The position numbers and the translations under genes were made by a program. Shown one piece after another: positions 1 to 5,024 of a DNA stretch of 11,720 nucleotides. The notes beneath the pieces were generated by a model. The model saw only the letters and a list, made by a program, of their open reading frames with translations, was not told the origin of the DNA and ran no database searches. The stretch's first letter is position 1. Each line of letters opens with the position of its first letter. The stretch covers positions 1-11,720 of the forward strand of contig WJJK01000243.1 in the NCBI GenBank assembly GCA_014729705.1. Reading direction: 5' to 3'. The stretch comes from Candidatus Altarchaeales archaeon (lineage in GTDB: Archaea > Altiarchaeota > Altiarchaeia > IMC4 > SCGC-AAA252-I15).

Positions 1-187
1 ACTCTTCGATAGCGTCTTGAACCTCGTCTTCTTCGGTATAGCCCTCGCAGTCATTCGCAACCCTTGAAACAAGATCCAGTTGCGCATCAACTTCCGCCTG
101 AGTCATGGGCGTAAGCGTCCTGATTCTAAAACATGGCCTAAGTATTAGCAGACGCCCGGTAACCTTATCGAATTCATAGGTACGCAT
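1..187 (-). CDS. Hypothetical protein, 3' end off the window
   Basis: An open frame begins at the ATG at 185-187 and runs off the left edge after 62 codons. An exceptionally good ribosome binding site (AAGGAGGTG at 191-199, 5 bases between GGAGG and ATG) fixes the start. The protein begins MRTYEFDKVTGRLLILRP and becomes acidic toward the cut end, with a run rich in Glu and Asp from about residue 48. No family is recognised. Its binding site lies only a few bases after the U-rich tail of the hairpin at 203-297, so there is little room for a promoter of its own. Expression probably depends on read-through of, or control by, that RNA structure (inference). Confidence 0.75.
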   Translation of the reverse strand, partial: MRTYEFDKVTGRLLILRPCFRIRTLTPMTQAEVDAQLDLVSRVANDCEGYTEEDEVQDAIEE

Positions 188-202
188 GGGCACCTCCTTG
201 AT

Positions 203-297
203 AAAAGAAAAGCCCGCCGCTGACCGATTATGGGTGTGGAGAACGTGAACTCGCCACAAGCACACGCACGGAGGCCACAATAGATCAAGCGGCGGGC
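203..297 (-). terminator. Long imperfect hairpin with U-rich tail (terminator or structured RNA)
   Basis: On the minus strand GCCCGCCGCT (297-288) pairs perfectly with AGCGGCGGGC (221-212). After a bulged T at 287, GATC (286-283) pairs with GGTC (225-222, one G-U). After one mismatch, ATTGTGG (281-275) pairs with CCATAAT (233-227, one G-U). This gives about 21 pairs around a 41-base apical segment (234-274). The tract TTTTCTTTT (211-203) follows the stem directly, as in an intrinsic terminator. The stem starts 9 bases after the stop of the 307-909 gene and ends about 15 bases before the next gene's binding site. The large loop is unusual for a simple terminator, so an attenuator or small RNA is also possible. 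Confidence 0.7.
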
Positions 298-306
298 AGA
301 AAGATC

Positions 307-909
307 TTACTCTCCTGCTTCTTCGTCTGAACTGTTTTCGTCTCCCGACGAACACATTGCGCAGTACATGGCGTACTCCGATAACGCATGGCAGATAGCC
401 ATAGGTAGGTCTTCCTGATTACCGCAGCCAGCTACCAAGAAAGGACACACCCCTTCTGTTACGTCAAACAACTCGCCAAGAAGCCTTCGCTGGTCATCGG
501 TACACGGATACCAGCGGACTCCGAACAGTACCTTCGGATCCGTGTCGAAGAATCCGTTCGCGTACATCTCTCCGGTGATACGGAGGTATATCTTTCCGAG
601 AGTGCCCTTCAGATTAGGGAGCCGGATCCGAACTTCCGCGTATCCGCAATCAAGAAGGTACTCATCACCGAAGTGGGCGTTGAAAGAAGCAGGTTGGACC
701 TCGTAGGTCATGGTTGCGCTCATGCAACCGTTGAGTAGCGACTCCGTTAAGGCCATGGTATCGATCAACACGTCTTGTCTCACGGCGACCTCGTTTTTTC
801 CTACATGTCCGACACGTTTGAGCATGGAGAGGAGTTGTTGCCGATTCGGCATCGGTATAAGACGATACCGACTCGATTCCTCTTCCTGGTTTTCGTTCTG
901 GTCGCCCAT
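307..909 (-). CDS. Hypothetical 200-residue protein with acidic ends
   Basis: The 200-codon gene starts with ATG at 907-909, preceded by GGAAAGGG about 6 bases upstream. No family is recognised. Both termini are acidic: residues 4-12 are rich in Glu and Asn, and the last 15 residues alternate Ser, Asp and Glu. The middle looks like a mixed alpha/beta globular domain, with beta-type stretches around YAEVRIRLPNLKG and KIYLRITGEM. Six cysteines lie in the second half, including a CAMC pair near residue 185, but there is no convincing zinc-binding set. It is the last gene before the hairpin at 203-297 and is separated from its upstream neighbour by 43 bases, so it is probably the distal gene of the run that starts at 3404. 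Confidence 0.8.
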   Translation of the reverse strand: MGDQNENQEEESSRYRLIPMPNRQQLLSMLKRVGHVGKNEVAVRQDVLIDTMALTESLLNGCMSATMTYEVQPASFNAHFGDEYLLDCGYAEVRIRLPNLKGTLGKIYLRITGEMYANGFFDTDPKVLFGVRWYPCTDDQRRLLGELFDVTEGVCPFLVAGCGNQEDLPMAICHALSEYAMYCAMCSSGDENSSDEEAGE

Positions 910-952
910 GTTCTATCCCTTTCCGAAATCGAATTCCAAAAACAAAATCCTT

Positions 953-1216
953 TCAAGGCTTGTCTGGAATCTCTTTGGGTCTGTCGATGGTTTTCACCTT
1001 GTAAAAGGCGCACTTGAACGGGCGCACCTTTTCACCGCGCATAGCGGAGTTGACGTCGATGACCGAAACAGTGGTCGGTCGTCCGTGATTGTTCACAGCC
1101 ACGATGCTCTCGACACGGGACAAACGCCACGCATCACGAACATAGGCCCACACGATGGTCTTTCCTGGTGTGAGCCACTTCCATTTTCGCACGACCGCTT
1201 GTACTTGAGAGGCCAT
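953..1216 (-). CDS. Hypothetical 87-residue protein
   Basis: ATG at 1214-1216 has AAAGGAG 8 bases upstream, inside the end of the preceding gene, whose stop is at 1218-1220. Only one base separates the two genes, which suggests translational coupling. The product is basic, with Lys/Arg near both ends and several short beta-type runs (KTIVWAYV, VESIVAVNN, TTVSVIDVN). The composition suggests a small beta-rich domain. It has no signal peptide or membrane segment, and no family is recognised. Confidence 0.75.
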   Translation of the reverse strand: MASQVQAVVRKWKWLTPGKTIVWAYVRDAWRLSRVESIVAVNNHGRPTTVSVIDVNSAMRGEKVRPFKCAFYKVKTIDRPKEIPDKP

Positions 1217-1217
1217 T

Positions 1218-1505
1218 CTAAATGCTCCTTTCCAGAGGGGTGAATATATGTTCGATAGCCGACCAGACGAACCAGACTGCGGGAACTCCGCGAAAGGTTC
1301 CTCGGTGGTAAGAGACGTGCCAATCTCTCGACATGGAAAAATCCCGGTCGTAACCGAGGCTCTTTTCCACTGTCCTCAAGCTCTCCGTGTTTACATACCT
1401 GAGGAATGTACCTCTGGTTATCTCCTTACCATTTTCCTTCATGTCATTGATGTCCTGCCCGTTATTGGCCTGGGTGCAATCGATAAGAAAATGGTAGTCT
1501 CCCAT
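1218..1505 (-). CDS. Hypothetical 95-residue protein
   Basis: The gene starts at ATG 1503-1505, 34 bases after the stop of the PolX-SWIM gene. The binding site is weak (AAAGAGAG about 9 bases upstream), so this start is less secure than its neighbours. The sequence opens MGDYHFLIDCTQANNGQDIND. A TQANNGQ stretch follows a short hydrophobic strand, and the C-terminal third is aromatic-rich (VPAVWFVWSAIEHIF). No family is recognised. The gene is retained because of its position in a continuous co-directional run and its near-contiguous junction with the next gene. Confidence 0.65.
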   Translation of the reverse strand: MGDYHFLIDCTQANNGQDINDMKENGKEITRGTFLRYVNTESLRTVEKSLGYDRDFSMSRDWHVSYHRGTFRGVPAVWFVWSAIEHIFTPLERSI

Positions 1506-1539
1506 TGTACGTCTCTCTTTCTACATATAGAATACTCAC

Positions 1540-2214
1540 CTACAAACGAGATTCAAGCTCCTCAGTATGCTTACATTTGCCTCTAAATAGAAAACCTTTG
1601 CACGTACAACTTGATACGCACGTCCTCGTGTTTATAGATGCCGTATAAGTTCCACCTGAAGATGTTGACGGGAATTCCTGCACGATTATCGGACCCGATG
1701 ATTGCCCCTTCTTCAGTGCCCGGTCTCTCTTAGACGGTGGAATCCAACCTCGTGCAGTTACTTCCTCCAAGATCCATTTCTCAGAACGACCCTCAGCTAT
1801 ATTGCGCTGACCTTCAAAGAGCCCGTATCGATTGAGTTTCCTCCCCTGTGCCTTCGCATTCGCTCGGCAAAGCCGATTAAAAGCCCCATCGCCTGTCGCA
1901 AACAGAAGGCCGGCTCCCCACGATTCTTCGGGGATGTAGAAGAAGTTTACCTTGAACCTACCGAAAGTACCGATGATCGTCTTATCTCCTCCCCTATCTA
2001 TCTCGTCAAGTACCGCACGTAGGGGACGAATAGATCCGCAGAGGGGAGTACCTGTGTCTTCTCGACAAATAAAATCCAGATCACCGACTTCTGCGCATTT
2101 ACGCCGAATGGACCCGCATACCTGGACGTAGTAGCCCATCAGTTCACAGAGTTTCTGGATGTGGAGCGCCGTCGGTAGCGCGTCCCTTATCGGTATCTTA
2201 TCCGACTTGCTCAT
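1540..2214 (-). CDS. Family X DNA polymerase-like nucleotidyltransferase fused to a SWIM zinc finger
   Basis: The 224-residue protein begins at the palm of the DNA polymerase beta/PolX family and lacks the 8-kDa lyase and fingers domains of full-length members (about 335 residues or more). Residues 33-48 carry the signature CGSIRR followed by GDLDF, supplying the first two metal-binding Asp (D45, D47). Residues 87-132 match the second palm half and thumb start (IPEESWGAGLLFATGD, then LNRYGLF), and 143-163 resemble the family's C-terminal IPP-R motif. The third catalytic Asp position reads KVN, with Asn at 90. Residues 197-216 form a SWIM finger, CxC-x8-CxH (C203, C205, C214, H216). ATG at 2212-2214 overlaps the preceding gene by 17 bases and is preceded by GGAAAGGG. 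It probably acts on DNA ends or nucleotides, possibly with altered or no polymerase activity (inference). Confidence 0.88.
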   Translation of the reverse strand: MSKSDKIPIRDALPTALHIQKLCELMGYYVQVCGSIRRKCAEVGDLDFICREDTGTPLCGSIRPLRAVLDEIDRGGDKTIIGTFGRFKVNFFYIPEESWGAGLLFATGDGAFNRLCRANAKAQGRKLNRYGLFEGQRNIAEGRSEKWILEEVTARGWIPPSKRDRALKKGQSSGPIIVQEFPSTSSGGTYTASINTRTCVSSCTCKGFLFRGKCKHTEELESRL

Positions 2215-2605
2215 CGCCTACCCTTTCCAGGTGCTCACGCAAGTCGTCGGAATAAGGACGCATCGTGTCCTTGTACACGAAGCCTGATACAGGGTCGGGC
2301 GTCTTCCTTAGGTAATCCCGCTGGTTTTCAGTCATGTTGTTCCACTCCCCCTTGACGATCTCCCCGTCTATTACGTACACATGCACCAAATGCTCATACA
2401 TGGAGTCAAAGAGCGCCTCTTTGTAGCCGTTCAGGAACTCTCTGGCCCACCTTGGGAACGATTTGTCGTTGATTCTGTCCATGTTTTCCCGACATCTTTC
2501 CAGGATCCAACTTTGCGGCCTGGACCGGGTGCGGGCCTCAAAGAAGATCAACCTGATCCTCTGCTTATGGTCGTGAATATAGTTTATCACCGTCTGTAGG
2601 TGCAT
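2198..2605 (-). CDS. Hypothetical 135-residue charged helical protein
   Basis: ATG at 2603-2605 is chosen because GAGGAG lies 6 bases upstream. The frame stays open to 2695, but that extension overlaps the previous gene and has no binding site. The product is strongly charged and looks mostly helical: residues 1-80 contain several Arg/Glu-rich helices, followed by a short beta strand (HVYVIDGEIVKGEW). The C-terminus is acidic. Two Trp-containing motifs (PQSWILERC, PRWAREFLNGY) could serve as landmarks for a profile search. Its last 17 bases overlap the PolX-SWIM gene, which implies coupled translation. No family is recognised. Confidence 0.78.
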   Translation of the reverse strand: MHLQTVINYIHDHKQRIRLIFFEARTRSRPQSWILERCRENMDRINDKSFPRWAREFLNGYKEALFDSMYEHLVHVYVIDGEIVKGEWNNMTENQRDYLRKTPDPVSGFVYKDTMRPYSDDLREHLERVGDEQVG

Positions 2606-2643
2606 GATGGTCTCCTCGATGCTGGATTGAGTGAAGGGTGCTG

Positions 2644-2919
2644 TTAGCCTGCTACGTCGGCAGAGAGTACCCCGAGTTTCCTCAGGATATTCCACTGTCG
2701 TTCGGTGCCGAATCTGGCTACATAGCTCCCCAGTTCCTTGATGGCCTTCTCGAAGTCAGCATCATCCTTGATGATGCCTTTGTGTAGCCGGTCAGCGGTT
2801 GAGAGGATCCTCGGATCGGTCTGAACAGAAAATCCGCCATATTTAGATTTGAGTCTGAGGATTTTGTTTCCGTTACGATCCATGCCTACGCTGAGGTGGA
2901 TCCTTGTAGGGTTATTCAT
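2644..2919 (-). CDS. Hypothetical 91-residue protein
   Basis: ATG at 2917-2919 has AGGAG 5 bases upstream and overlaps the stop of the preceding gene by 8 bases. The first 35 residues look like a beta hairpin (GNKILRLKSKYGGFSVQTD). The rest is helical (residues about 40-85), ending in RQWNILRKLGVL. There are no cysteines and no membrane segment. It may be a small nucleic-acid or protein-binding adaptor, but the sequence gives no direct support for that. The next gene starts 38 bases downstream. Confidence 0.78.
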   Translation of the reverse strand: MNNPTRIHLSVGMDRNGNKILRLKSKYGGFSVQTDPRILSTADRLHKGIIKDDADFEKAIKELGSYVARFGTERQWNILRKLGVLSADVAG

Positions 2920-3241
2920 GCGCTCTCCTGAATATCTCTGGGTATGCCAGGGCCATCGCCACCTTCTCTAAAAGGACTTTAAGGCCCTTGCTTCTTGTCT
3001 GACGGCACTCCTCGTCTAGTCTGACGAGGCCGCATTCCTGACAGAGTATCCTAGTTTTCCCGAATCTTCTGCCACGTTTTGCTGCCGGATCACGATGCTG
3101 CACCCGAAGTCGTCCCTTCTCGGGCTTGCATCCGCACTTGAAGCAAGTGACCCTCATTCTTGAGGATACCTGTTCCACGAAGACACGATGGTAGGCCCCG
3201 TTGTACCTGTAGATGTCGAGGTATCCTATGAGGCTAGGCAT
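2912..3241 (-). CDS. HNH-like / treble-clef zinc-binding protein
   Basis: ATG at 3239-3241 is chosen because GAGGTGG lies just upstream; the frame is open to 3295, but that part overlaps the small gene at 3234-3404. The 109-residue protein has CFKCGC (C33, C36), LRVQHRDP with H49, and LCQECG (C67, C70). The order C-x2-C, hydrophobic-strand-His, C-x2-C resembles the metal-binding core of HNH-type treble-clef proteins. However, the usual Asp-His or His-His pair is Gln-His, and no terminal His/Asn of an active HNH nuclease is evident after the last Cys pair. It may be a degenerate HNH or a plain zinc ribbon. Lys/Arg at 55-64 would favour nucleic-acid contact. It overlaps its downstream neighbour by 8 bases. 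Confidence 0.8.
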   Translation of the reverse strand: MPSLIGYLDIYRYNGAYHRVFVEQVSSRMRVTCFKCGCKPEKGRLRVQHRDPAAKRGRRFGKTRILCQECGLVRLDEECRQTRSKGLKVLLEKVAMALAYPEIFRRAHE

Positions 3242-3404
3242 GTACCACCTCGCTTCTGAGTTCGTGGCGATGCTTGATGGCCCAGCGCAAAGCATGCCCT
3301 TCGCGGCACCACAGGATTCCCGCAGTTCTATCGTCTACTCCGCGTTGCTTGGCTAGCCGCTTGATGAGCCTGATCTGCTTCTCGCAATATGCCTTGTGTG
3401 TCAT
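3234..3404 (-). CDS. Small basic protein, 56 residues
   Basis: This gene was found by reading the gap upstream of the zinc protein. ATG at 3402-3404 has a near-ideal AAGGAG 6 bases upstream, and the stop (TAG, 3234-3236) lies inside the first codons of the next gene, giving an 8-base overlap. The translation begins MTHKAYCEKQIRLIKRLAKQ and continues through GILWCREGHALRWAIKHRHE. It is basic, likely two helices, with two Cys and four His residues and no clear metal motif. It is the first gene after the extended -10 box at 3437-3445 and so heads the left-hand run. No family is recognised. Confidence 0.72.
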   Translation of the reverse strand: MTHKAYCEKQIRLIKRLAKQRGVDDRTAGILWCREGHALRWAIKHRHELRSEVVHA

Positions 3405-3436
3405 GGCGCACTCCTTGGTGCTTTGCTTGGCTTACA

Positions 3437-3445
3437 AATATAGCA
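3437..3445 (-). promoter_or_regulatory. Extended -10 promoter box (TGC TATATT)
   Basis: On the minus strand TGC (3445-3443) immediately precedes TATATT (3442-3437), an extended -10 element with five of six bases matching TATAAT. It lies about 33 bases before the ATG of the 3234-3404 gene. The -35 region is poor, which extended -10 promoters tolerate. It follows a dyad at 3446-3469 and the TTACGTAG element. Confidence 0.5.
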
Positions 3446-3469
3446 TAGCAACCTACATTAGGATTGCTA
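3446..3469. promoter_or_regulatory. Operator-like dyad upstream of the extended -10 box
   Basis: TAGCAA-CCTA (3446-3455) is the reverse complement of TAGG-TTGCTA (3459-3469) apart from one extra A at 3463, around a 3-base centre CAT. It abuts the extended -10 box and sits 8 bases beyond the end of the radical SAM gene. No T-tract follows on either strand, so an operator is likelier than a terminator. Confidence 0.4.
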
Positions 3470-3474
3470 CGTAA
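3467..3474 (-). promoter_or_regulatory. TTACGTAG element, copy 1
   Basis: This is one of exactly three TTACGTAG octamers I could find in the window, all on the minus strand and all intergenic. It ends 63 bases before the ATG at 3404, partly overlapping the dyad at 3446-3469. It may be a regulator binding site or part of an upstream promoter element. Confidence 0.4.
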
Positions 3475-3477
3475 CTC

Positions 3478-3978
3478 TTAGAGCCGCATGAACACCTCAT
3501 CCGTAGGAAGTGGGCAGTTCTCAATCCACTCTACGTTATTCTTGACCTTCCACTGATCGTCATGGATGTCTTCTCCAACTTCAGAGAAAACATTCAACCG
3601 CAGAGATTTCATCTTGGCAAAGTGAGGGTGTCGTCTGAACCACTCTTGCAATCTCCTGAAGTTATCAAGATCGTGCCTTTGGTGCAATGTCAGCACGATA
3701 CCTTCTACTGAGTTGATGACCTGAAGGTAGCGCACGATGTCCTTACTCCAAGCGGTGTAGAGGTAAATCGGAAATCCGTATCCTGCTTCTTGGCGTATGG
3801 CAACGCAGGTGCGAATGACCTTCATCGGGTCCAGAAGTGGTTCCCCTCCAGTGAGGAGGATCTGCTCATACCCGATGAAGGTCTTGACCTGCGGCAGCGC
3901 AGCAAGGTCCCACTGCTTGTTGCAGCATCCCTCGCAATCGCGGTTGCACCTAGTCAACAAGAGCAGGCGCAACTTCAT
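3478..3978 (-). CDS. Short radical SAM protein (N-terminal half-barrel only)
   Basis: The 166-residue protein carries the radical SAM signature CNRDCEGC at residues 11-18 (C11, C15, C18, the CxxxCxxC that binds the 4Fe-4S cluster), directly after a hydrophobic first strand. TGGEPLLDP at 43-51 is the GGE motif that contacts SAM. At 166 residues it is shorter than most radical SAM enzymes (commonly over 220) and has no Cys-rich SPASM domain, so it resembles the compact activating-enzyme type. ATG at 3976-3978 is preceded by GAGG and AAAGGG. It lies 48 bases after the 78-residue gene. The substrate is unknown; activation of a glycyl-radical enzyme or peptide/RNA modification are possibilities by family only. 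The enzyme would be oxygen-sensitive. Confidence 0.88.
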   Translation of the reverse strand: MKLRLLLLTRCNRDCEGCCNKQWDLAALPQVKTFIGYEQILLTGGEPLLDPMKVIRTCVAIRQEAGYGFPIYLYTAWSKDIVRYLQVINSVEGIVLTLHQRHDLDNFRRLQEWFRRHPHFAKMKSLRLNVFSEVGEDIHDDQWKVKNNVEWIENCPLPTDEVFMRL

Positions 3979-4026
3979 ACCCTTTCTACCTCGTTCCTGA
4001 TGTTGAGATCCGACACGGTCCGCACG

Positions 4027-4263
4027 CTACCTCCGTATGGTATGCCAGGAGTACAACTCCGGCTGGGTGATGGATGACTCTACCGCATCGACTACTACCT
4101 CGATGTTTCGGATGCTCTCTACCGTAACATCTTCCGGCACGTCGATCCAATAGGTGACAGGATTGCCCTCGTTGCAGAGACGGAACCCCTCACAACGGGC
4201 GAGAACATCCAAGAGGAACTCCAGCTTTTTCTCTCGGTTTTCCAGCTTCACACAGATTATCAT
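4027..4263 (-). CDS. Hypothetical 78-residue protein
   Basis: ATG at 4261-4263 lies two bases after the stop of the DUF3846-like gene; a longer frame reaches 4356 but only by overlapping that gene. The binding site is weak (GGGGTG about 8 bases upstream), so translation is probably coupled. The predicted order is strand (MIICVKLEN), helix (EKKLEFLLDVLARC), strand (VTYWIDVP), helix/strand (VESIRNIEVVVDAVES). This suggests a small two-layer alpha/beta fold. Two cysteines in the middle have no partner motif. No family is recognised. Confidence 0.68.
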   Translation of the reverse strand: MIICVKLENREKKLEFLLDVLARCEGFRLCNEGNPVTYWIDVPEDVTVESIRNIEVVVDAVESSITQPELYSWHTIRR

Positions 4264-4265
4264 GG

Positions 4266-4586
4266 TCAGCACCCCGGAGCCTTGAGGAAGATAGGGCCGA
4301 ACAGACGCGGCTCGCGCAGCAATTGGCCTCCGCGTTTGCTCAGGATGTCCTTCCACATCTTCGTGGCGACGGGATTGGCCTCCATACCGAGGATCATTCC
4401 CTCTTCGTTGCAGTACGCCACTGAGAACTCCCCGCGCTTGGTGAAGTACGGCACCGTCTCGATCATTCCTCCGACGAACTCGCTCAGTTCCTCGTACTGG
4501 AACTTCTCACCGTTCTCGGGGTAGACCTCGGTGACGGTGCCGTCTGGGTGGATTACCTTGGACGGCAGTACCTGTCTTTCTCTCAT
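4266..4586 (-). CDS. DUF3846-like protein
   Basis: The 106-residue protein has an N-terminal beta hairpin around HPDGTVTEVYP, then ELSEFVGGMIETVPYF, CNEEGMILGMEANPVAT and a C-terminal LFGPIFLKAPGC. The pattern of a VGG-x-IE stretch, a CNEEG-x-x-x-G-x-x-x-NP stretch and a final G-P-(V/I)-(F/L) strand is what I recall for DUF3846, a small domain of unknown function common in phages and plasmids. ATG at 4584-4586 has GGAGG 8 bases upstream. The open frame continues to 4697 but would run through the terminator at 4667-4694, so the long version is wrong. It is the first gene after that terminator and heads the unit with the 78-residue protein and the short radical SAM protein. Confidence 0.75.
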   Translation of the reverse strand: MRERQVLPSKVIHPDGTVTEVYPENGEKFQYEELSEFVGGMIETVPYFTKRGEFSVAYCNEEGMILGMEANPVATKMWKDILSKRGGQLLREPRLFGPIFLKAPGC

Positions 4587-4599
4587 GGCTGAGTCCTCC

Positions 4600-4612
4600 G
4601 CGCTCTTGGCGC
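4600..4612 (-). promoter_or_regulatory. Small leader hairpin next to the ribosome binding site
   Basis: Minus-strand GCGCCAAGAGCGC forms a 4-bp GCGC stem that ends at the GGAGG of the DUF3846-like gene. A nearly identical element (GCGCCAATGAGCGC) stands before the gene at 7971-8654. Such short stems are weak, so a role in translation control is only a possibility. Confidence 0.25.
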
Positions 4613-4627
4613 TATTGGTGTTGAGTA

Positions 4628-4642
4628 TGTATTCTGCTAACC
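4628..4642. repeat. Direct repeat copy A flanking the terminator
   Basis: TGTATTCTGCTAACC here recurs as TGTATCTGCTAACC at 4735-4748, differing by one inserted T. The two copies lie either side of the terminator. Copy A is in the leader of the DUF3846-like gene. Confidence 0.4.
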
Positions 4643-4649
4643 TACGTAA
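4642..4649 (-). promoter_or_regulatory. TTACGTAG element, copy 2
   Basis: This second copy of the octamer lies between the terminator and the DUF3846-like gene, 56 bases before its ATG. A TTGACT hexamer (4658-4653) sits just upstream and could be a -35 box, but no good -10 is found at 16-18 bases from it, so the promoter itself is not resolved. Confidence 0.4.
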
Positions 4650-4666
4650 ATGAGTCAACGAGAAAC

Positions 4667-4694
4667 AAAAAGCCCGAGGCAGGATGCCTCGGGC
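4667..4694 (-). terminator. Intrinsic terminator
   Basis: Minus-strand GCCCGAGGC (4694-4686) and GCCTCGGGC (4680-4672) form a perfect 9-bp GC-rich stem around a 5-base loop, followed by TTTTT (4671-4667) and a further GTTT. It lies 48 bases after the stop of the 74-residue gene and ends the SNF2 transcription unit. On the opposite strand no T-tract follows, so it acts in the direction of the genes. Confidence 0.93.
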
Positions 4695-4734
4695 CAAAGT
4701 CTAGTATAGTCGTCGCCTTTGGTGTGTCGAAAAA

Positions 4735-4748
4735 TGTATCTGCTAACC
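4735..4748. repeat. Direct repeat copy B flanking the terminator
   Basis: TGTATCTGCTAACC matches copy A at 4628-4642 apart from one base deletion. It includes the stop codon of the 74-residue gene. It may be a remnant of a local duplication or a repeated protein-binding site; chance cannot be excluded. Confidence 0.4.
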
Positions 4749-4967
4749 GTATTCTGGGTGCCGGTAGGCAAGCGATACCGGAATCGGTTTGTACCCAGCG
4801 ACGACGAACTTCCTTTTGATCAGGTCAACGGAAGCATAAAAGCGGGGCGTATAGCCTAGGAGCGCCAATTCTTCTGGCCTAATCCACAGAAAAATGCTCC
4901 CGATTAGGCTGGCTATCTTTTGAGCCGCTCTTGTGAGGGGTCGGCGCTTCATGGGTAGGTTAAACAT
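4743..4967 (-). CDS. Hypothetical 74-residue basic protein
   Basis: The frame runs from ATG 4965-4967 to TAG 4743-4745. AAAGG abuts that ATG too closely to be ideal. A second ATG at 4950-4952 (69 residues) lacks a good site as well, so the start is uncertain. The protein is basic at the N-terminus (MKRRPLTR), followed by a short hydrophobic stretch (IASLIGSIFLWI, about residues 18-29) that is too short for a certain membrane span. The C-terminal half is aromatic and basic. It fills the space between the lipoprotein gene and the terminator. No family is recognised. Confidence 0.55.
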   Translation of the reverse strand: MFNLPMKRRPLTRAAQKIASLIGSIFLWIRPEELALLGYTPRFYASVDLIKRKFVVAGYKPIPVSLAYRHPEYG

Positions 4968-5024
4968 CCTTTGTTTAGGTTGTGTGGTCTGGTGATACTA
5001 TACGTGCCGTACAGCGATTGCGAG

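Noticed and set aside
203..297. tRNA gene
   Set aside because: The size is close, but the 10-bp stem, the lack of T-loop and anticodon arms and the U-rich tail do not fit a tRNA.
3478..3978. QueE-type 7-deazaguanine enzyme
   Set aside because: The motif is a plain CxxxCxxC, and no QueC, QueD, FolE or transglycosylase-like gene is present nearby.
4587..4697. N-terminal extension of the DUF3846-like gene
   Set aside because: It would start inside the terminator stem and has no ribosome binding site, whereas ATG 4586 has GGAGG.
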